DNA of 64,000 bases from CAXMST01 sp963793415 (GCA_963793415.1 CAWCAC010000002.1:806001-870000), one strand, 5' to 3'. Positions 18,194 through 25,888 are shown, numbered from the stretch's first letter. Notes: generated from the letters alone by a model not told the origin. Program-made: numbers and translations.

Positions 18194-18287
18194 GCGGGCG
18201 CCACGTCCGACGCCCTGAAATGTCGCCTCCCGTCTTTGTGGCTTCCCACAAGAAGGTGGCGCCCGCGCTCCGGACCGCTGCTAGATT
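18194..18287 (+). promoter_or_regulatory. Inverted repeats and leaderless promoter of the PucR-type regulator
   Basis: An 11-bp perfect inverted repeat (18194-18204 GCGGGCGCCAC with 18256-18266 GTGGCGCCCGC) encloses a smaller palindrome (TTGTGG at 18236-18241, CCACAA at 18246-18251). The -10 TAGATT follows at 18282-18287, seven bases before the GTG. Nested symmetry directly upstream of a regulator gene suggests an autoregulatory operator. Confidence 0.45.
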
Positions 18288-18294
18288 CGGCCCG

Positions 18295-19425
18295 GTGAGC
18301 ACGAGCCCCGAGTCGACGCTGCTCGCGGCGATCCTCGGGCGGGTCGAGGAACTGGCGCAGGAGATGGTCGCGGCCACGCGAGCCGAGGTCCCCAGCTTTG
18401 GCGGGGTCCCGTTCGGCGAGCATCTGACCGACACCCGGGCCTCGATCGAATGGCTCGCGCGTTTCGCCCTCGAGTCGCCGACCCCACCCCTGGACCTCGA
18501 GCGCCTCGAGCGCGTCGGCGCCCGCCGCGCGCAACAGGGCGTCCCGGTCGAAGATCTGCTCGGCGCCTGGCGGATCTCGGTCCGGATCGGTACCGAGCAG
18601 GCACGCCGGATCGCCGCCGAGCTCGACCTTGACGCTCAACTGGTGATCGACGTCTTCCAGGGCGCCTTGCGGGCGGCCGACCATGCGCTGGTCCCGCTCG
18701 CCGGCGGGCACCGCGAGGCCCGGCGGATACCCGAGCCTGGATCGGATCCCGCCCGGGAGAGGTTCGTGCTCGCGGCGCTGACCGGCGAGCTCGAGCCCGC
18801 TCGGCTGCGCGCGGAGGCGGCTTCGCTCGGCCTCGATCCGACCGGCTCGTACCGGGCGCTGCGGGCGATCGCGGCCGGGTCGGCGCCGCCCGGGCCGCCA
18901 GCGGCCGCAGAGGACGGAGTCGCGGGCCCGCTCTGCACGGTTCACGACGGTGAGCTGATCGGGATCGCCGAGACGCAGCTCGAGCGCGGCACGGCTGCTC
19001 TGGTTGCGCTCGGGCCGGCGGGCACGATCGACGAGCTGCCCGCTTCGTTCGCGGTGGCCGGCAGGGTCCTCAGTGCGGGGCGAAGCCTCGGGCTCGCCGG
19101 CGTTCACGACATCGAGAGCGCGGCGTTGTTCGTGGCGGTGTTCGAGAGCGGCGATGCCGGCGACGCGCTCGTCGGCCGCTACGTACGGCCGGTCGCCGAG
19201 GCGCAGAACGGTGCGGACCTGCTGGCGACGGTGCGCGCCTGGCAGGAGACGGGGATGCGGACCGAGGCGACTGCGGATCGGCTCCACGTGCACCCGAACA
19301 CCCTCCGCTATCGCCTGCAGCGCTACGAGGAGCTGACCGGTGCCGATCTCTCCGAGACCGAGGAGCTCGTCGCCGTCTGGCTCGCCCTGAGTCGCGAGGG
19401 GGTCGGCGTCGCGCGGCGTCCCTGA
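18295..19425 (+). CDS. PucR-type helix-turn-helix transcriptional regulator
   Basis: The 376-residue protein has an N-terminal sensor-like helical region (EELAQEMVAATRAE; the RsbRD/GGDEF-like regulator type), a middle domain, and a C-terminal PucR HTH: TVRAWQETGMRTEATADRL and HVHPNTLRYRLQRYEELTG (about 322-360). Such proteins usually control catabolic operons. The GTG at 18295 is preceded by TAGATT (18282-18287) at seven bases; an upstream ATG at 18220 would place the inverted repeat within the coding region. The target genes are not obvious from the neighbours. Confidence 0.85.
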   Translation: MSTSPESTLLAAILGRVEELAQEMVAATRAEVPSFGGVPFGEHLTDTRASIEWLARFALESPTPPLDLERLERVGARRAQQGVPVEDLLGAWRISVRIGTEQARRIAAELDLDAQLVIDVFQGALRAADHALVPLAGGHREARRIPEPGSDPARERFVLAALTGELEPARLRAEAASLGLDPTGSYRALRAIAAGSAPPGPPAAAEDGVAGPLCTVHDGELIGIAETQLERGTAALVALGPAGTIDELPASFAVAGRVLSAGRSLGLAGVHDIESAALFVAVFESGDAGDALVGRYVRPVAEAQNGADLLATVRAWQETGMRTEATADRLHVHPNTLRYRLQRYEELTGADLSETEELVAVWLALSREGVGVARRP

Positions 19426-19434
19426 GGCCGCGGC

Positions 19435-20169
19435 TCAGTCCTTGGGATCGAGCAGGCGGTGGCGCATCCTGTGTGCGAAGTAGACGATGACCACCAGCGC
19501 GATACCGCCCCCAATCAGGACCGGGTTGGTCGGCGACAGCTCCTCGAGCTGGGTGCCGAGGTAGACGAACAGCGCGGTCAGCGGCAGGTAGCCGACGGCG
19601 GTGGTCCAGAGCAGGCGCGGCAGCGGGACGCGGGTGGCTCCGGCAACGATCGTGAAGAGGCTGAAGGGCACGATCGGGATCAGCCTCATCGTCAGCAGCA
19701 GGAAGACGCCCCCGCGCTCGATCGCGGCTTCGAGCGCCACGAACCGGTCGTGGCCGACGAGTCTGTAGAGAAGGGGGTGCCCCGCGTGACGGCCGATCAG
19801 CCACGACAGCCACGCGTTCAGCATCCAGCCGATCATCACGAGCAGTAGCCCGAGCCAGAATCCCCAGACGAAACCCGCCGCGGCATCGAGGATCTCTGCC
19901 GGGTAGAAGACGATCGAGTGCAGCATCGCGAGGACCAGGAGGGTCAGCACGCCGACGGCTCCCTCGAGCTCGCTGCGCAACGCGTCGGTGTCACCCGCGA
20001 TCGCGTGCCCGGCCGCTTCCCGCAGCGGTGGGATCAGGGCGATCACGCCGACGATCACGACGATCCCGACGAATGTCACGAGGACCGGCACCAGGGACGG
20101 CGGGTCCTCGATCACTTCTGACAGCGGCGGAACGTCTTCGCGTTCCTCCGGCTCCACCTCAACAGTCAT
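19435..20169 (-). CDS. TVP38/TMEM64-family membrane protein (VTT domain)
   Basis: A 244-residue integral membrane protein with an acidic cytoplasmic N-terminus and about six hydrophobic segments. The VTT/SNARE-associated signature is seen: YPAEILDAAAGFVWGFWLG, GRHAGHPLL and RLIPIVPFSLFTIVAG ATRV split across residues 160-185. DedA/TVP38 relatives affect membrane homeostasis and may move lipids. TAGGGT (20179-20184, minus strand) lies nine bases from the ATG, giving a leaderless start. It lies downstream of cysC on the same strand, but a strong hairpin at 20250-20275 separates them. Confidence 0.85.
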   Translation of the reverse strand: MTVEVEPEEREDVPPLSEVIEDPPSLVPVLVTFVGIVVIVGVIALIPPLREAAGHAIAGDTDALRSELEGAVGVLTLLVLAMLHSIVFYPAEILDAAAGFVWGFWLGLLLVMIGWMLNAWLSWLIGRHAGHPLLYRLVGHDRFVALEAAIERGGVFLLLTMRLIPIVPFSLFTIVAGATRVPLPRLLWTTAVGYLPLTALFVYLGTQLEELSPTNPVLIGGGIALVVIVYFAHRMRHRLLDPKD

Positions 20170-20249
20170 GCGTGGCTGACCCTAGCGGCCGGGCTGTGCG
20201 GCCAATCGGCGGGCCGAACGGGGCGCGGACGACGTCCCCGCGAACGAGC

Positions 20250-20275
20250 GGAGGCGGGCCCTGGGGCCCGCCTCC
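20250..20275 (-). terminator. Terminator-like hairpin after cysC
   Basis: A perfect 12-bp inverted repeat, GGAGGCGGGCCC at 20250-20261 and GGGCCCGCCTCC at 20264-20275, lies 24 bases after the cysC stop and before the next minus-strand gene. The two innermost pairs would open to form the loop. No U-run follows. Confidence 0.6.
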
Positions 20276-20298
20276 GGAAATCCCGATGCTTCGGCCGA

Positions 20299-20856
20299 TC
20301 AGGCGGCCGGGATCAGGTTGCGCTCCTCGAGGTAGGCGAGAATCGTCTGAGCCGACTCCTCCGGCGACTTGCCGTGGGTCTCGACGCGGATCTCGGGGTT
20401 CTCCGGCTCCTCGTAGGGATCGGAGACGCCGGTGAACTCGGGGATCTCGCCCGAGCGCGCCTTCGCGTAGAGGCCCTTGACGTCGCGCTCCTCGCAGTCC
20501 TCGAGCGAGGTCGCGATGAAGCACTCGATGAACAGGGCGTTCTCGTCGTGTAGGTGACGGGCGTTCTCGCGCGTCTCGCGGTAGGGGCTGATCGCGGCAG
20601 TGATCACCGGGACGCCGTTGCGGGAGAGCAGGTCGGCGACGAAGGCGATCCGCATGATGTTCGTGTCGCGGTCCTCCTTCGAGAAGCCGAGGCCCTTCGA
20701 GAGGTTCTCGCGGACGACGTCGCCGTCGAGCACCTCGAGCGGGATCTGCCGCTTCGCGAACTCGCCGATGAGGACGTCGGTGATCGTCGACTTGCCGGAG
20801 CCGGAGAGGCCGGTCATCCAGAGGGTGAAGCCCTTGTGGCTCTTGGGGTCGGACAT
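20299..20856 (-). CDS. cysC: Adenylylsulfate kinase
   Basis: The 185-residue kinase phosphorylates APS to PAPS. The P-loop GLSGSGKST is at 16-24, followed by LDGDVVRENLSKGLGFSKED and the ITAAISPYRETRE and VKGLYAKARSGEIPEFTGV segments of APS kinases. It is last in the sulfite reductase - APS reductase - ATP sulfurylase - cysC operon. Since the reductase in this operon is of the [4Fe-4S] APS-reducing type, PAPS is probably made for sulfotransferases, two of which occur at 31,562 and 46,659. AAGGAG lies about 14 bases upstream of the ATG. Confidence 0.95.
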   Translation of the reverse strand: MSDPKSHKGFTLWMTGLSGSGKSTITDVLIGEFAKRQIPLEVLDGDVVRENLSKGLGFSKEDRDTNIMRIAFVADLLSRNGVPVITAAISPYRETRENARHLHDENALFIECFIATSLEDCEERDVKGLYAKARSGEIPEFTGVSDPYEEPENPEIRVETHGKSPEESAQTILAYLEERNLIPAA

Positions 20857-20903
20857 AGGTGGGTGTTCTCCTTGTTGTCTCTTTTGTCTCTTGAAGCTCG
20901 TCC

Positions 20904-20946
20904 CGGGCCGCCGATGCGGCCCGAGTGCCCGGCGCCGCGCGCCGGG
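20904..20946 (-). other. Tandem hairpins between sat and cysC
   Basis: Two perfect inverted repeats occur in the 94-base gap: CGGGCCGC/GCGGCCCG with a CGAT loop (20904-20923), and CCCGGCGC/GCGCCGGG with a 3-base loop (20928-20946). They may lower cysC expression relative to sat, or mark an mRNA processing site. Confidence 0.5.
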
Positions 20947-20950
20947 CGGC

Positions 20951-22018
20951 TCACATGTTCTTGTAGGCGTCGATCAGGATCTCGGCGACCTCGTGGCGGC
21001 TGAACTCCTCGGGCGGAGCCTCGCCGGCCTCGAGCATCTCGCGGACCTTGGTGCCGGAGAGGAAGAGCCGGTCCTCGGGCGTGTGCGGGCAGGTCTTGTG
21101 GGAGCCGAGGCCCTCGCACTTGTAGCACCAGAAGGTGTGCTCGAACATCAGCGGGCGGATGCCCAGCTTGTCGATGTCGACCTCGTCGAAGATCTGCTGG
21201 GCGTCGTAGGTGCCGTAGTAGTCACCGACGCCGGCGTGATCGCGACCGACGATGAAGTGCGTGGCGCCGTAGTTGCGGCGCACGACGGCATGGAAGATCG
21301 CCTCCCGCGGACCCGCGTAGCGCATCGCGGCGGGGTTGACGCCGAGCACCACCCGATCGTTCGGGTAGTAGTTCTCCATCAGGACCTCGTAGCACTTCAT
21401 GCGCACGTCGGCGGGGATGTCGCCGCTCTTCGTCTCGCCGATCAGCGGGTGTAGGAAGAGCCCGTCGCAGACCTCGAGCGCGGCCTTGGTCAGGTACTCG
21501 TGGGCCCGGTGGATCGGGTTGCGGGTCTGGAAGGCAACGATTCGCTTCCAGCCGCGGTCGGCGAACTCCTTGCGGGACTGCTCCGGCGTGAAGTAGCGCC
21601 GCATGAACGCTTCCTCGTGGTCGGGCATGTCGTCGGCCTCGATCTCGCCCGCGAGACAGCGGTTGCCCTCCGCGTAGGTGGCGGCGACGCCGGGATGGGC
21701 CTCGTCGGTCGTCCGGAAGACGAGCTCGGCCTCCTTGGTGACGTCGCGCTCGAAGACCTCGGAGACGCGGATCCGGCCCAGCTTCTTGCCGTTGTCGGCG
21801 AGCAGCTCGACGACGTCGCCCTCGGAGGCGTCGAGGTCGGTGGCGAGGACAACCGGGATCGGCCAGACCTCCTGGCCGTCGGCGAGGGTCATGTTCTCGA
21901 CGACTGACTTCCAGTCCTCGGAGCCCTGGAAGCCGGTCAGCGGCGCGAAGCCGCCGTTACCGAGCAGCTCGAAGTCGGCGGTCTGGCGGGCGGAAAGGGT
22001 CAAGGTCTTGTCGCTCAT
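20951..22018 (-). CDS. sat: Sulfate adenylyltransferase (ATP sulfurylase)
   Basis: A 355-residue homomeric-type ATP sulfurylase forming APS from sulfate and ATP. Active-site motifs QTRNPIHRAHEY (164-175) and GRDHAG (258-263) are intact. A Cys cluster FWCYKCEGLGSHKTCPH (Cys298, Cys301, Cys310, His312) matches the zinc site found in some bacterial and dissimilatory-type Sat proteins. It replaces the CysD/CysN system and is not fused to an APS kinase domain; the kinase is the following gene. It is third in the assimilation operon, 93 bases after the reductase gene. Confidence 0.96.
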   Translation of the reverse strand: MSDKTLTLSARQTADFELLGNGGFAPLTGFQGSEDWKSVVENMTLADGQEVWPIPVVLATDLDASEGDVVELLADNGKKLGRIRVSEVFERDVTKEAELVFRTTDEAHPGVAATYAEGNRCLAGEIEADDMPDHEEAFMRRYFTPEQSRKEFADRGWKRIVAFQTRNPIHRAHEYLTKAALEVCDGLFLHPLIGETKSGDIPADVRMKCYEVLMENYYPNDRVVLGVNPAAMRYAGPREAIFHAVVRRNYGATHFIVGRDHAGVGDYYGTYDAQQIFDEVDIDKLGIRPLMFEHTFWCYKCEGLGSHKTCPHTPEDRLFLSGTKVREMLEAGEAPPEEFSRHEVAEILIDAYKNM

Positions 22019-22111
22019 GGGTTCTCTCAGGCTCCTAGCTCGGTCGGAATCTCGGGGTCGATGTGTGGTCAGATGCGCGGCGGAAGACCGGCGCCGGCGA
22101 CGGCCCGGTTG

Positions 22112-22900
22112 TCAGCCATGCAGGCCGCACTCGGTCTTGTGGGCGTCAGCCCAGCGTCCCGAACGCGGATGTCCGCCGGCTCCCGGAGGGCGCGTGCAAT
22201 GCGTGCACCCGATTGAGGGGTAGCCGGCGTCATGGAGTGGGTTGTACGGAAGTTCGTGCTCATTGATGTAGTCCCAGACCTGGGACTCGGTCCAGTCGGC
22301 AAGCGGGTTCAGCTTCCAAAGACCGAAGCGCCGGTCCCAGCCGAACTTGGCTGCTCCGGCCCGGGTCTCCGAGTCCTCACGACGGATCCCGGATACCCAG
22401 CAGTCGATCCCGGACAGTGCCTCTCGCATAGGTTCGACCTTGCGAATCCCGCAGCAGGCGTCCGGTTGACGGTCCCAAAGACTAGCGCCGTAGAGGTCCT
22501 CCTGCTCCTGAAGCGAGATGCCGCCGTAGCGTTCGAACTCGATGCCGTAGCGAGCCGCGATTGCGTCGCGGGTCATGTACGTCTCCTCGAAGAGGACGTC
22601 GGTGTCCAGGTAGAAGAACTTCGTGTTCGGATCGATCTTGTGCGCGAGGTCGATCGTGACCGAGCTCGTCTTCTGGAACGAGGACGCGATCCGCAGCCTC
22701 GGGCTGAACGTCTCGAGCGCCCAGCGGATCGTCTCGGAGGCGCTGCGGCCCTCGAGCTCGGCCGCGACCTCGCGCGCGTCGATCACCTCGCCCGAGGCGG
22801 TCGTCAGGGCGGCGGCCTGCTTCAGCGGGGCGGCCCGGTCGGGCACCCGCTCGACGTCGATCCCCGCGATCGGGTCGATGCTTGCGCGGGTGGTGGCCAT
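22112..22900 (-). CDS. cysH: APS reductase, [4Fe-4S] assimilatory type
   Basis: This 262-residue reductase converts APS to sulfite. It has the PP-loop SSFQKTS (74-80), a Cys pair DACCGIRK (149-150) and CTHC (232-235), which together form the [4Fe-4S] site that marks reductases using APS instead of PAPS. The catalytic Cys258 lies in KTECGLH at the C-terminus. It lies 43 bases after the true stop of the sulfite reductase gene and is co-oriented with sat and cysC. With Sat it makes a PAPS-independent route to sulfite. Confidence 0.96.
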   Translation of the reverse strand: MATTRASIDPIAGIDVERVPDRAAPLKQAAALTTASGEVIDAREVAAELEGRSASETIRWALETFSPRLRIASSFQKTSSVTIDLAHKIDPNTKFFYLDTDVLFEETYMTRDAIAARYGIEFERYGGISLQEQEDLYGASLWDRQPDACCGIRKVEPMREALSGIDCWVSGIRREDSETRAGAAKFGWDRRFGLWKLNPLADWTESQVWDYINEHELPYNPLHDAGYPSIGCTHCTRPPGAGGHPRSGRWADAHKTECGLHG

Positions 22901-22943
22901 CGGGGCGGCTACCCCGATCCGAACGGTCGGCGGATGCCGACGG

Positions 22944-24828
22944 CTAGATCGCGCATTCGCCCTCGCCGCGTTCGACCTTGTATGGGTCGCGGCGGTTCCA
23001 GTCGATGAACTCGAGCAGGTTGTCGAGGTTGAACTCCGCCGGCAGCGCCAGCTCGGAGATCTCCTCCTCGAAGCGCGAGGTGCCGACCCGCTCGGCGTAG
23101 CGCGTTGAACTCCTCGCCGTCGCTGCGCTCGGCCTCGTACATCCGGATCCAGCGCTCGACGGCCTCGGGCACCCGCTTGGCGGGGAGCCGGACCTTGAGC
23201 CGCGTGCCGTAGACGACCTTGCCGCCGCTGACGTCGCCGCCGATGTGGGGGATGTAGGCCGGCATCTGGTGCCCGCCGACCTTGAGCGAGGCGCCGTAGA
23301 AGCCGATGTTGCCGATGTGGTGCTGGCCGCAGCCGTTCGGGCAGCCGCTCATCTTCAGGTGGATCTGTTTCGAGAGCTCATCGCTGATCTCCATCTCGGA
23401 GACCTTCGCCTGCAGGGCGCGGTTCAGACCCATCGAGGCGGTGATCCCGAGCTTGCAGGAGTCGGTGCCGGGGCACGAGACCGTGTCGGTGACGGTGCCG
23501 GCGCCGGCCTCGTTGAGGCCGAGCTCGCCGAGCCGCTTGTAGACGTCGTAGAGCGCCTCGTTGCGGACCCAGCGGAGGACGAAGTTCTGCTCGATTGTCG
23601 TCCGGGCGTTGCCGCCGGTGTAGTCGCGCATCAGCTGGCCGAGCCCGCGGAACTGCTCCGGGCTCAGGTCGCCGCGCGTGACCTTGATCTCGACGGTCGA
23701 GAAGCCGTCCTGTCGCTGCGGGCGGACGTTGTCGAGGCAGAAGGTCTCGAACTGCGAGCGGTCACCGTTCGGTGTCGACGGGTTCGACGGCTTCTCGGGA
23801 GCGCGCCGCTCCTCGTCGTCGGTGCCGACCAGGTGCTCGATCGAGAAGTCGCGCTCGGCGACCCAGTCGCCCTCGAGCTCGCGGTCGACCATCTCGCGGA
23901 AGGCGTCCATGCCGATCTTGTCGACCAGGACCTTGATCCGGGCGCGGGCGCGGTTGACGCGCAGCCACTCCTGGCGGTCGAAGATCCGGAAGACGGCCTC
24001 GGCCACCTTCAGGTAGTCACCGTTGTCGGCCTCGACGAAGTCGTACAGGGTCGGGGCGATGCGGGGCATGATCGAGGTGCCGCCGCCGACCCGGACCTCG
24101 AAGCCGCGAACGCCGTCGCGGATCCGCGAGATGAAGCCAATGTCGTGGATGCCGGTGATCGAGCGGTCCTCGCCGGGAGTGCCGTCGAACGCCGTCTTGA
24201 TCTTGCGCGGCATCAGCTGCGTCGTCGGGTGGCGGACGAAGTAGCGCACGTAGGCGACCGCGAGGTTGGTCGGGTCGAAGACCTCGTCCTCGCGGACGCC
24301 GGCGTAGGGATCGCCGGTGACGTTGCGGACGGTGTTGCCGCAGCCCTCGCGGCTCGAGAGGCCGGTGGCGCTGATCACCTTGATCAGCTCCTTCATGTCG
24401 GTCAGCGGCACGTGGTGGATCTGGATGTTCTGTCGCGTCGTGATGTGGCCCTTGTTGAGCGGTGCGAAGCGCTCGACGACCTCGGCGAAGGAGTCCATCT
24501 GGTCGGGCGTGACGCCGCCGAGCGGCAGCTTCACGCGGACCATCTGCACGCCGGGCTGACGCTGACCGTAGACGCCCTGCTTGAGCCGGAAGCCGATGAA
24601 CTCGTTCTCAGGCGTCTCGCCCTCGAGGAACTTGTCGGCCTCGTCGTCGAAGTCGTCGAACTCGTCGGCGAGGATCGGAATGATGTGGCCGGGGACGTTC
24701 TCGTAGACCTCCGGGTTCTCGCGCGTGCCGAGCCTGCCCTTGCCCTTCTGAACCTTGTCCTTGTCCTGGTCGAGGTCGGCCTCGGTCCCCTTTGCCTTGG
24801 GGTTGAGGGCTGCGGTCGAGGGCTCCAT
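22944..24828 (-). CDS. Ferredoxin-type sulfite (nitrite/sulfite) reductase with an apparent -strand frameshift
   Basis: The product reduces sulfite to sulfide with siroheme and a [4Fe-4S] cluster. Cluster/siroheme Cys are at 452, 458 (SCPGTDSC) and 496, 500 (GCPNGC); residues 159-163 (SREGC) and the ferredoxin-type half repeats are also present. After codon 576 (EEFNA) the frame turns to a non-homologous Arg-rich tail, while the other frame resumes YAERVGTSRFEEEISELALP and ends FIDWNRRDPYKVERGEGECAI at a TAG at 22944-22946. One surplus base (or two missing) within 23099-23103 explains it. The corrected protein has about 627 residues. It heads the operon. If real, the frameshift affects only the last 51 residues. 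Confidence 0.9.
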
Positions 24829-24879
24829 CTGCTCGCGGTTCTCCCTGGGGTCGTTGACGAAAGGACGTGCGGGATGGAC

Positions 24880-24925
24880 ACCGTAGCAAATACGCCCTAA
24901 TCCTGACCGAGATTTGGGTATTAGG
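24880..24925 (-). promoter_or_regulatory. Candidate promoter and operator of the sulfate-assimilation operon
   Basis: CCTAAT (24896-24901) and ATTAGG (24920-24925) form an inverted repeat 18 bases apart, with near matches beyond the core. TACGGT (24880-24885, minus strand) is a possible -10, 52 bases before the ATG, which would place the palindrome over or just upstream of the -35 area. A GGGAG-like ribosome site lies before the ATG. The Rrf2 protein at 15,858 is a candidate regulator. Confidence 0.4.
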
Positions 24926-24927
24926 CA

Positions 24928-25043
24928 GGGACGGGGGTGTGGGTGGGTCTGAGCGTGGGGGTGGTTGGGTTGTCAGCGCGGGCGTTCGCTGCAGGGACGT
25001 GGGCGAGTCCGTTTGCAGTGAGGGAGAGGGTTCGGGGGTGGGG
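24928..25043 (+). repeat. Two G-quadruplex-type G-tract arrays
   Basis: On the plus strand, 24928-24947 reads G3-N2-G5-N3-G3-N1-G3 and 25022-25043 reads G3-N3-G3-N3-G5-N1-G4; more G-runs lie between. Both meet the usual four-tract rule. The plus strand is the template strand for the sulfate operon. Confidence 0.6.
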
Positions 25044-25135
25044 TTGATCACTCCGGCGTCAGAGTGCGTGTGGAATCGGTTTGATTTCTCGGCGTTGGGG
25101 TCGCGAGGGGACGATCGACCGCGGATGTCGCGGCA

Positions 25136-25166
25136 AATCGTCCTCTCGTCGCACGAGGGGACGATT
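25136..25166. terminator. Strong hairpin with a related direct repeat
   Basis: AATCGTCCTCTCGT (25136-25149) pairs with ACGAGGGGACGATT (25153-25166) around a 3-base loop; one position is G-T, so the RNA stem is complete. The right arm repeats at 25104-25115. It follows the dodecin gene on the minus strand and precedes the sulfate operon, so it may end dodecin transcription. Confidence 0.5.
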
Positions 25167-25363
25167 GGCCTGAACTATTCCTGCGTTTCGGCATCTCGTC
25201 GCCGATCGAGCCCCTCACCCTGGTCCGCGACCAACTTCCGGGGACGGCAGCGCGATCCGACCCGCCAGTCCACTCGACCCTAACTGCAGATCGTCCTTGA
25301 AGCCGGCCTGGACCCTGTCCGGACCTTGTTCGCCGCCCGCCGACCCGCCGGCCGGCGCCTCGC

Positions 25364-25573
25364 TCAGTCGACTTCGGAGCCTTCGACCAGGAAGGCGACG
25401 CGGACGTGGGCGCGGAACTCGTCGAGGTTTTCGCCACGGAGGCCGGTGGAGACGATGTCGACGGCGCGGATGTTGCGGAGCTTGGCCTGGGCGCTCTTCA
25501 GCGCCTGCTTGGCCGCATCGTCGCTCGAGACCTTGGAGCTGCCGACCAGTTCGATGATCTTCACTACTGCCAC
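25364..25573 (-). CDS. Dodecin-family protein, flavin-site Trp absent
   Basis: A 69-residue protein (AVVKIIELVGSSKVSSDDAA at the start) with the beta-alpha-beta-beta pattern of dodecins, which assemble as hollow dodecamers. In flavin-binding dodecins the segment after ELVG has a Trp (SWEEA) that stacks on the flavin; here it reads SSDDA, and the later Gln is also not evident. It may belong to the non-flavin, calcium-type dodecins. GTG 25573 has GGGAGG (minus strand, about 25582-25587) as a well-spaced ribosome site, and gives the standard dodecin length. Confidence 0.85.
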   Translation of the reverse strand: MAVVKIIELVGSSKVSSDDAAKQALKSAQAKLRNIRAVDIVSTGLRGENLDEFRAHVRVAFLVEGSEVD

Positions 25574-25620
25574 TTGGAGCCTCCCTCTGTGCTGTGGTGG
25601 TGGGGTGCGGAGCACGCCGG

Positions 25621-25881
25621 TCAGGGCCGGTGCGAGTGTCGTTCGCCCCAGGTCCGCGGCTCGCCCCAGGGCGAGGCGAACGCCTCCTTGGAGCGGACGC
25701 CCTCGAGCAGCGCCGCGCGCTGCCAGGGATTGATCGCGCCGGCGGCGGGCGCCGGTGCCGGGGCCGTGTCGGCGAGGAAATGCTCGACGGCGGCGATCAC
25801 GGCCGCGGCCTCGGCCGGGTCGGCGGCGGTCAGCATCTCGATCTGCGGCCGCGGGGGCTTGCGGTTGCCGTTCGTGCTCAC
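25621..25881 (-). CDS. Small acyl-CoA carboxylase epsilon-like protein
   Basis: An 86-residue protein starting at GTG 25881 (MSTNGNRKPPRPQIEMLTAA). It has a helical AADPAEAAAVIAAVEHFL segment, a Pro/Ala linker, and a C-terminal NPWQRAALLEGVRSKEAF. This order resembles the actinobacterial AccE/PccE epsilon subunit, which binds the carboxylase beta subunit, and a beta subunit is encoded nearby at 27,317. The match is by layout only, so the name is tentative. The start is supported by TAGGGT (25889-25894, minus strand) seven bases upstream. Confidence 0.6.
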   Translation of the reverse strand: MSTNGNRKPPRPQIEMLTAADPAEAAAVIAAVEHFLADTAPAPAPAAGAINPWQRAALLEGVRSKEAFASPWGEPRTWGERHSHRP

Positions 25882-25888
25882 GGCCCGA

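Larger units (their letters stand above)
24829..25363. other. 535-base non-coding region upstream of the sulfate-assimilation operon
   Basis: No convincing gene was found; short frames here are G-rich and lack family features. It contains the likely operon promoter and palindrome (24880-24925), two G-quadruplex-type G-tract arrays (24928-24947 and 25022-25043, plus strand), a 12-base direct repeat CGAGGGGACGAT at 25104-25115 and 25154-25165, and a 14-bp hairpin at 25136-25166. Local base composition is less GC-rich than in neighbouring genes. Confidence 0.6.

Noticed and set aside
22019..22111. SAM or other riboswitch upstream of sat
   Set aside because: No conserved riboswitch core or multi-stem pattern could be recognised in the 93-base gap.
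23245..24900. Long plus-strand frame opposite the sulfite reductase gene
   Set aside because: It is antisense to a gene with intact cluster motifs and translates to Leu/Val/Asp-rich sequence with no family features.
24867..25283. Plus-strand frame of 138 codons in the non-coding region
   Set aside because: It is Gly/Ser/Arg-rich, covers the G-tract arrays and hairpin, and has no ribosome site or recognisable domain.
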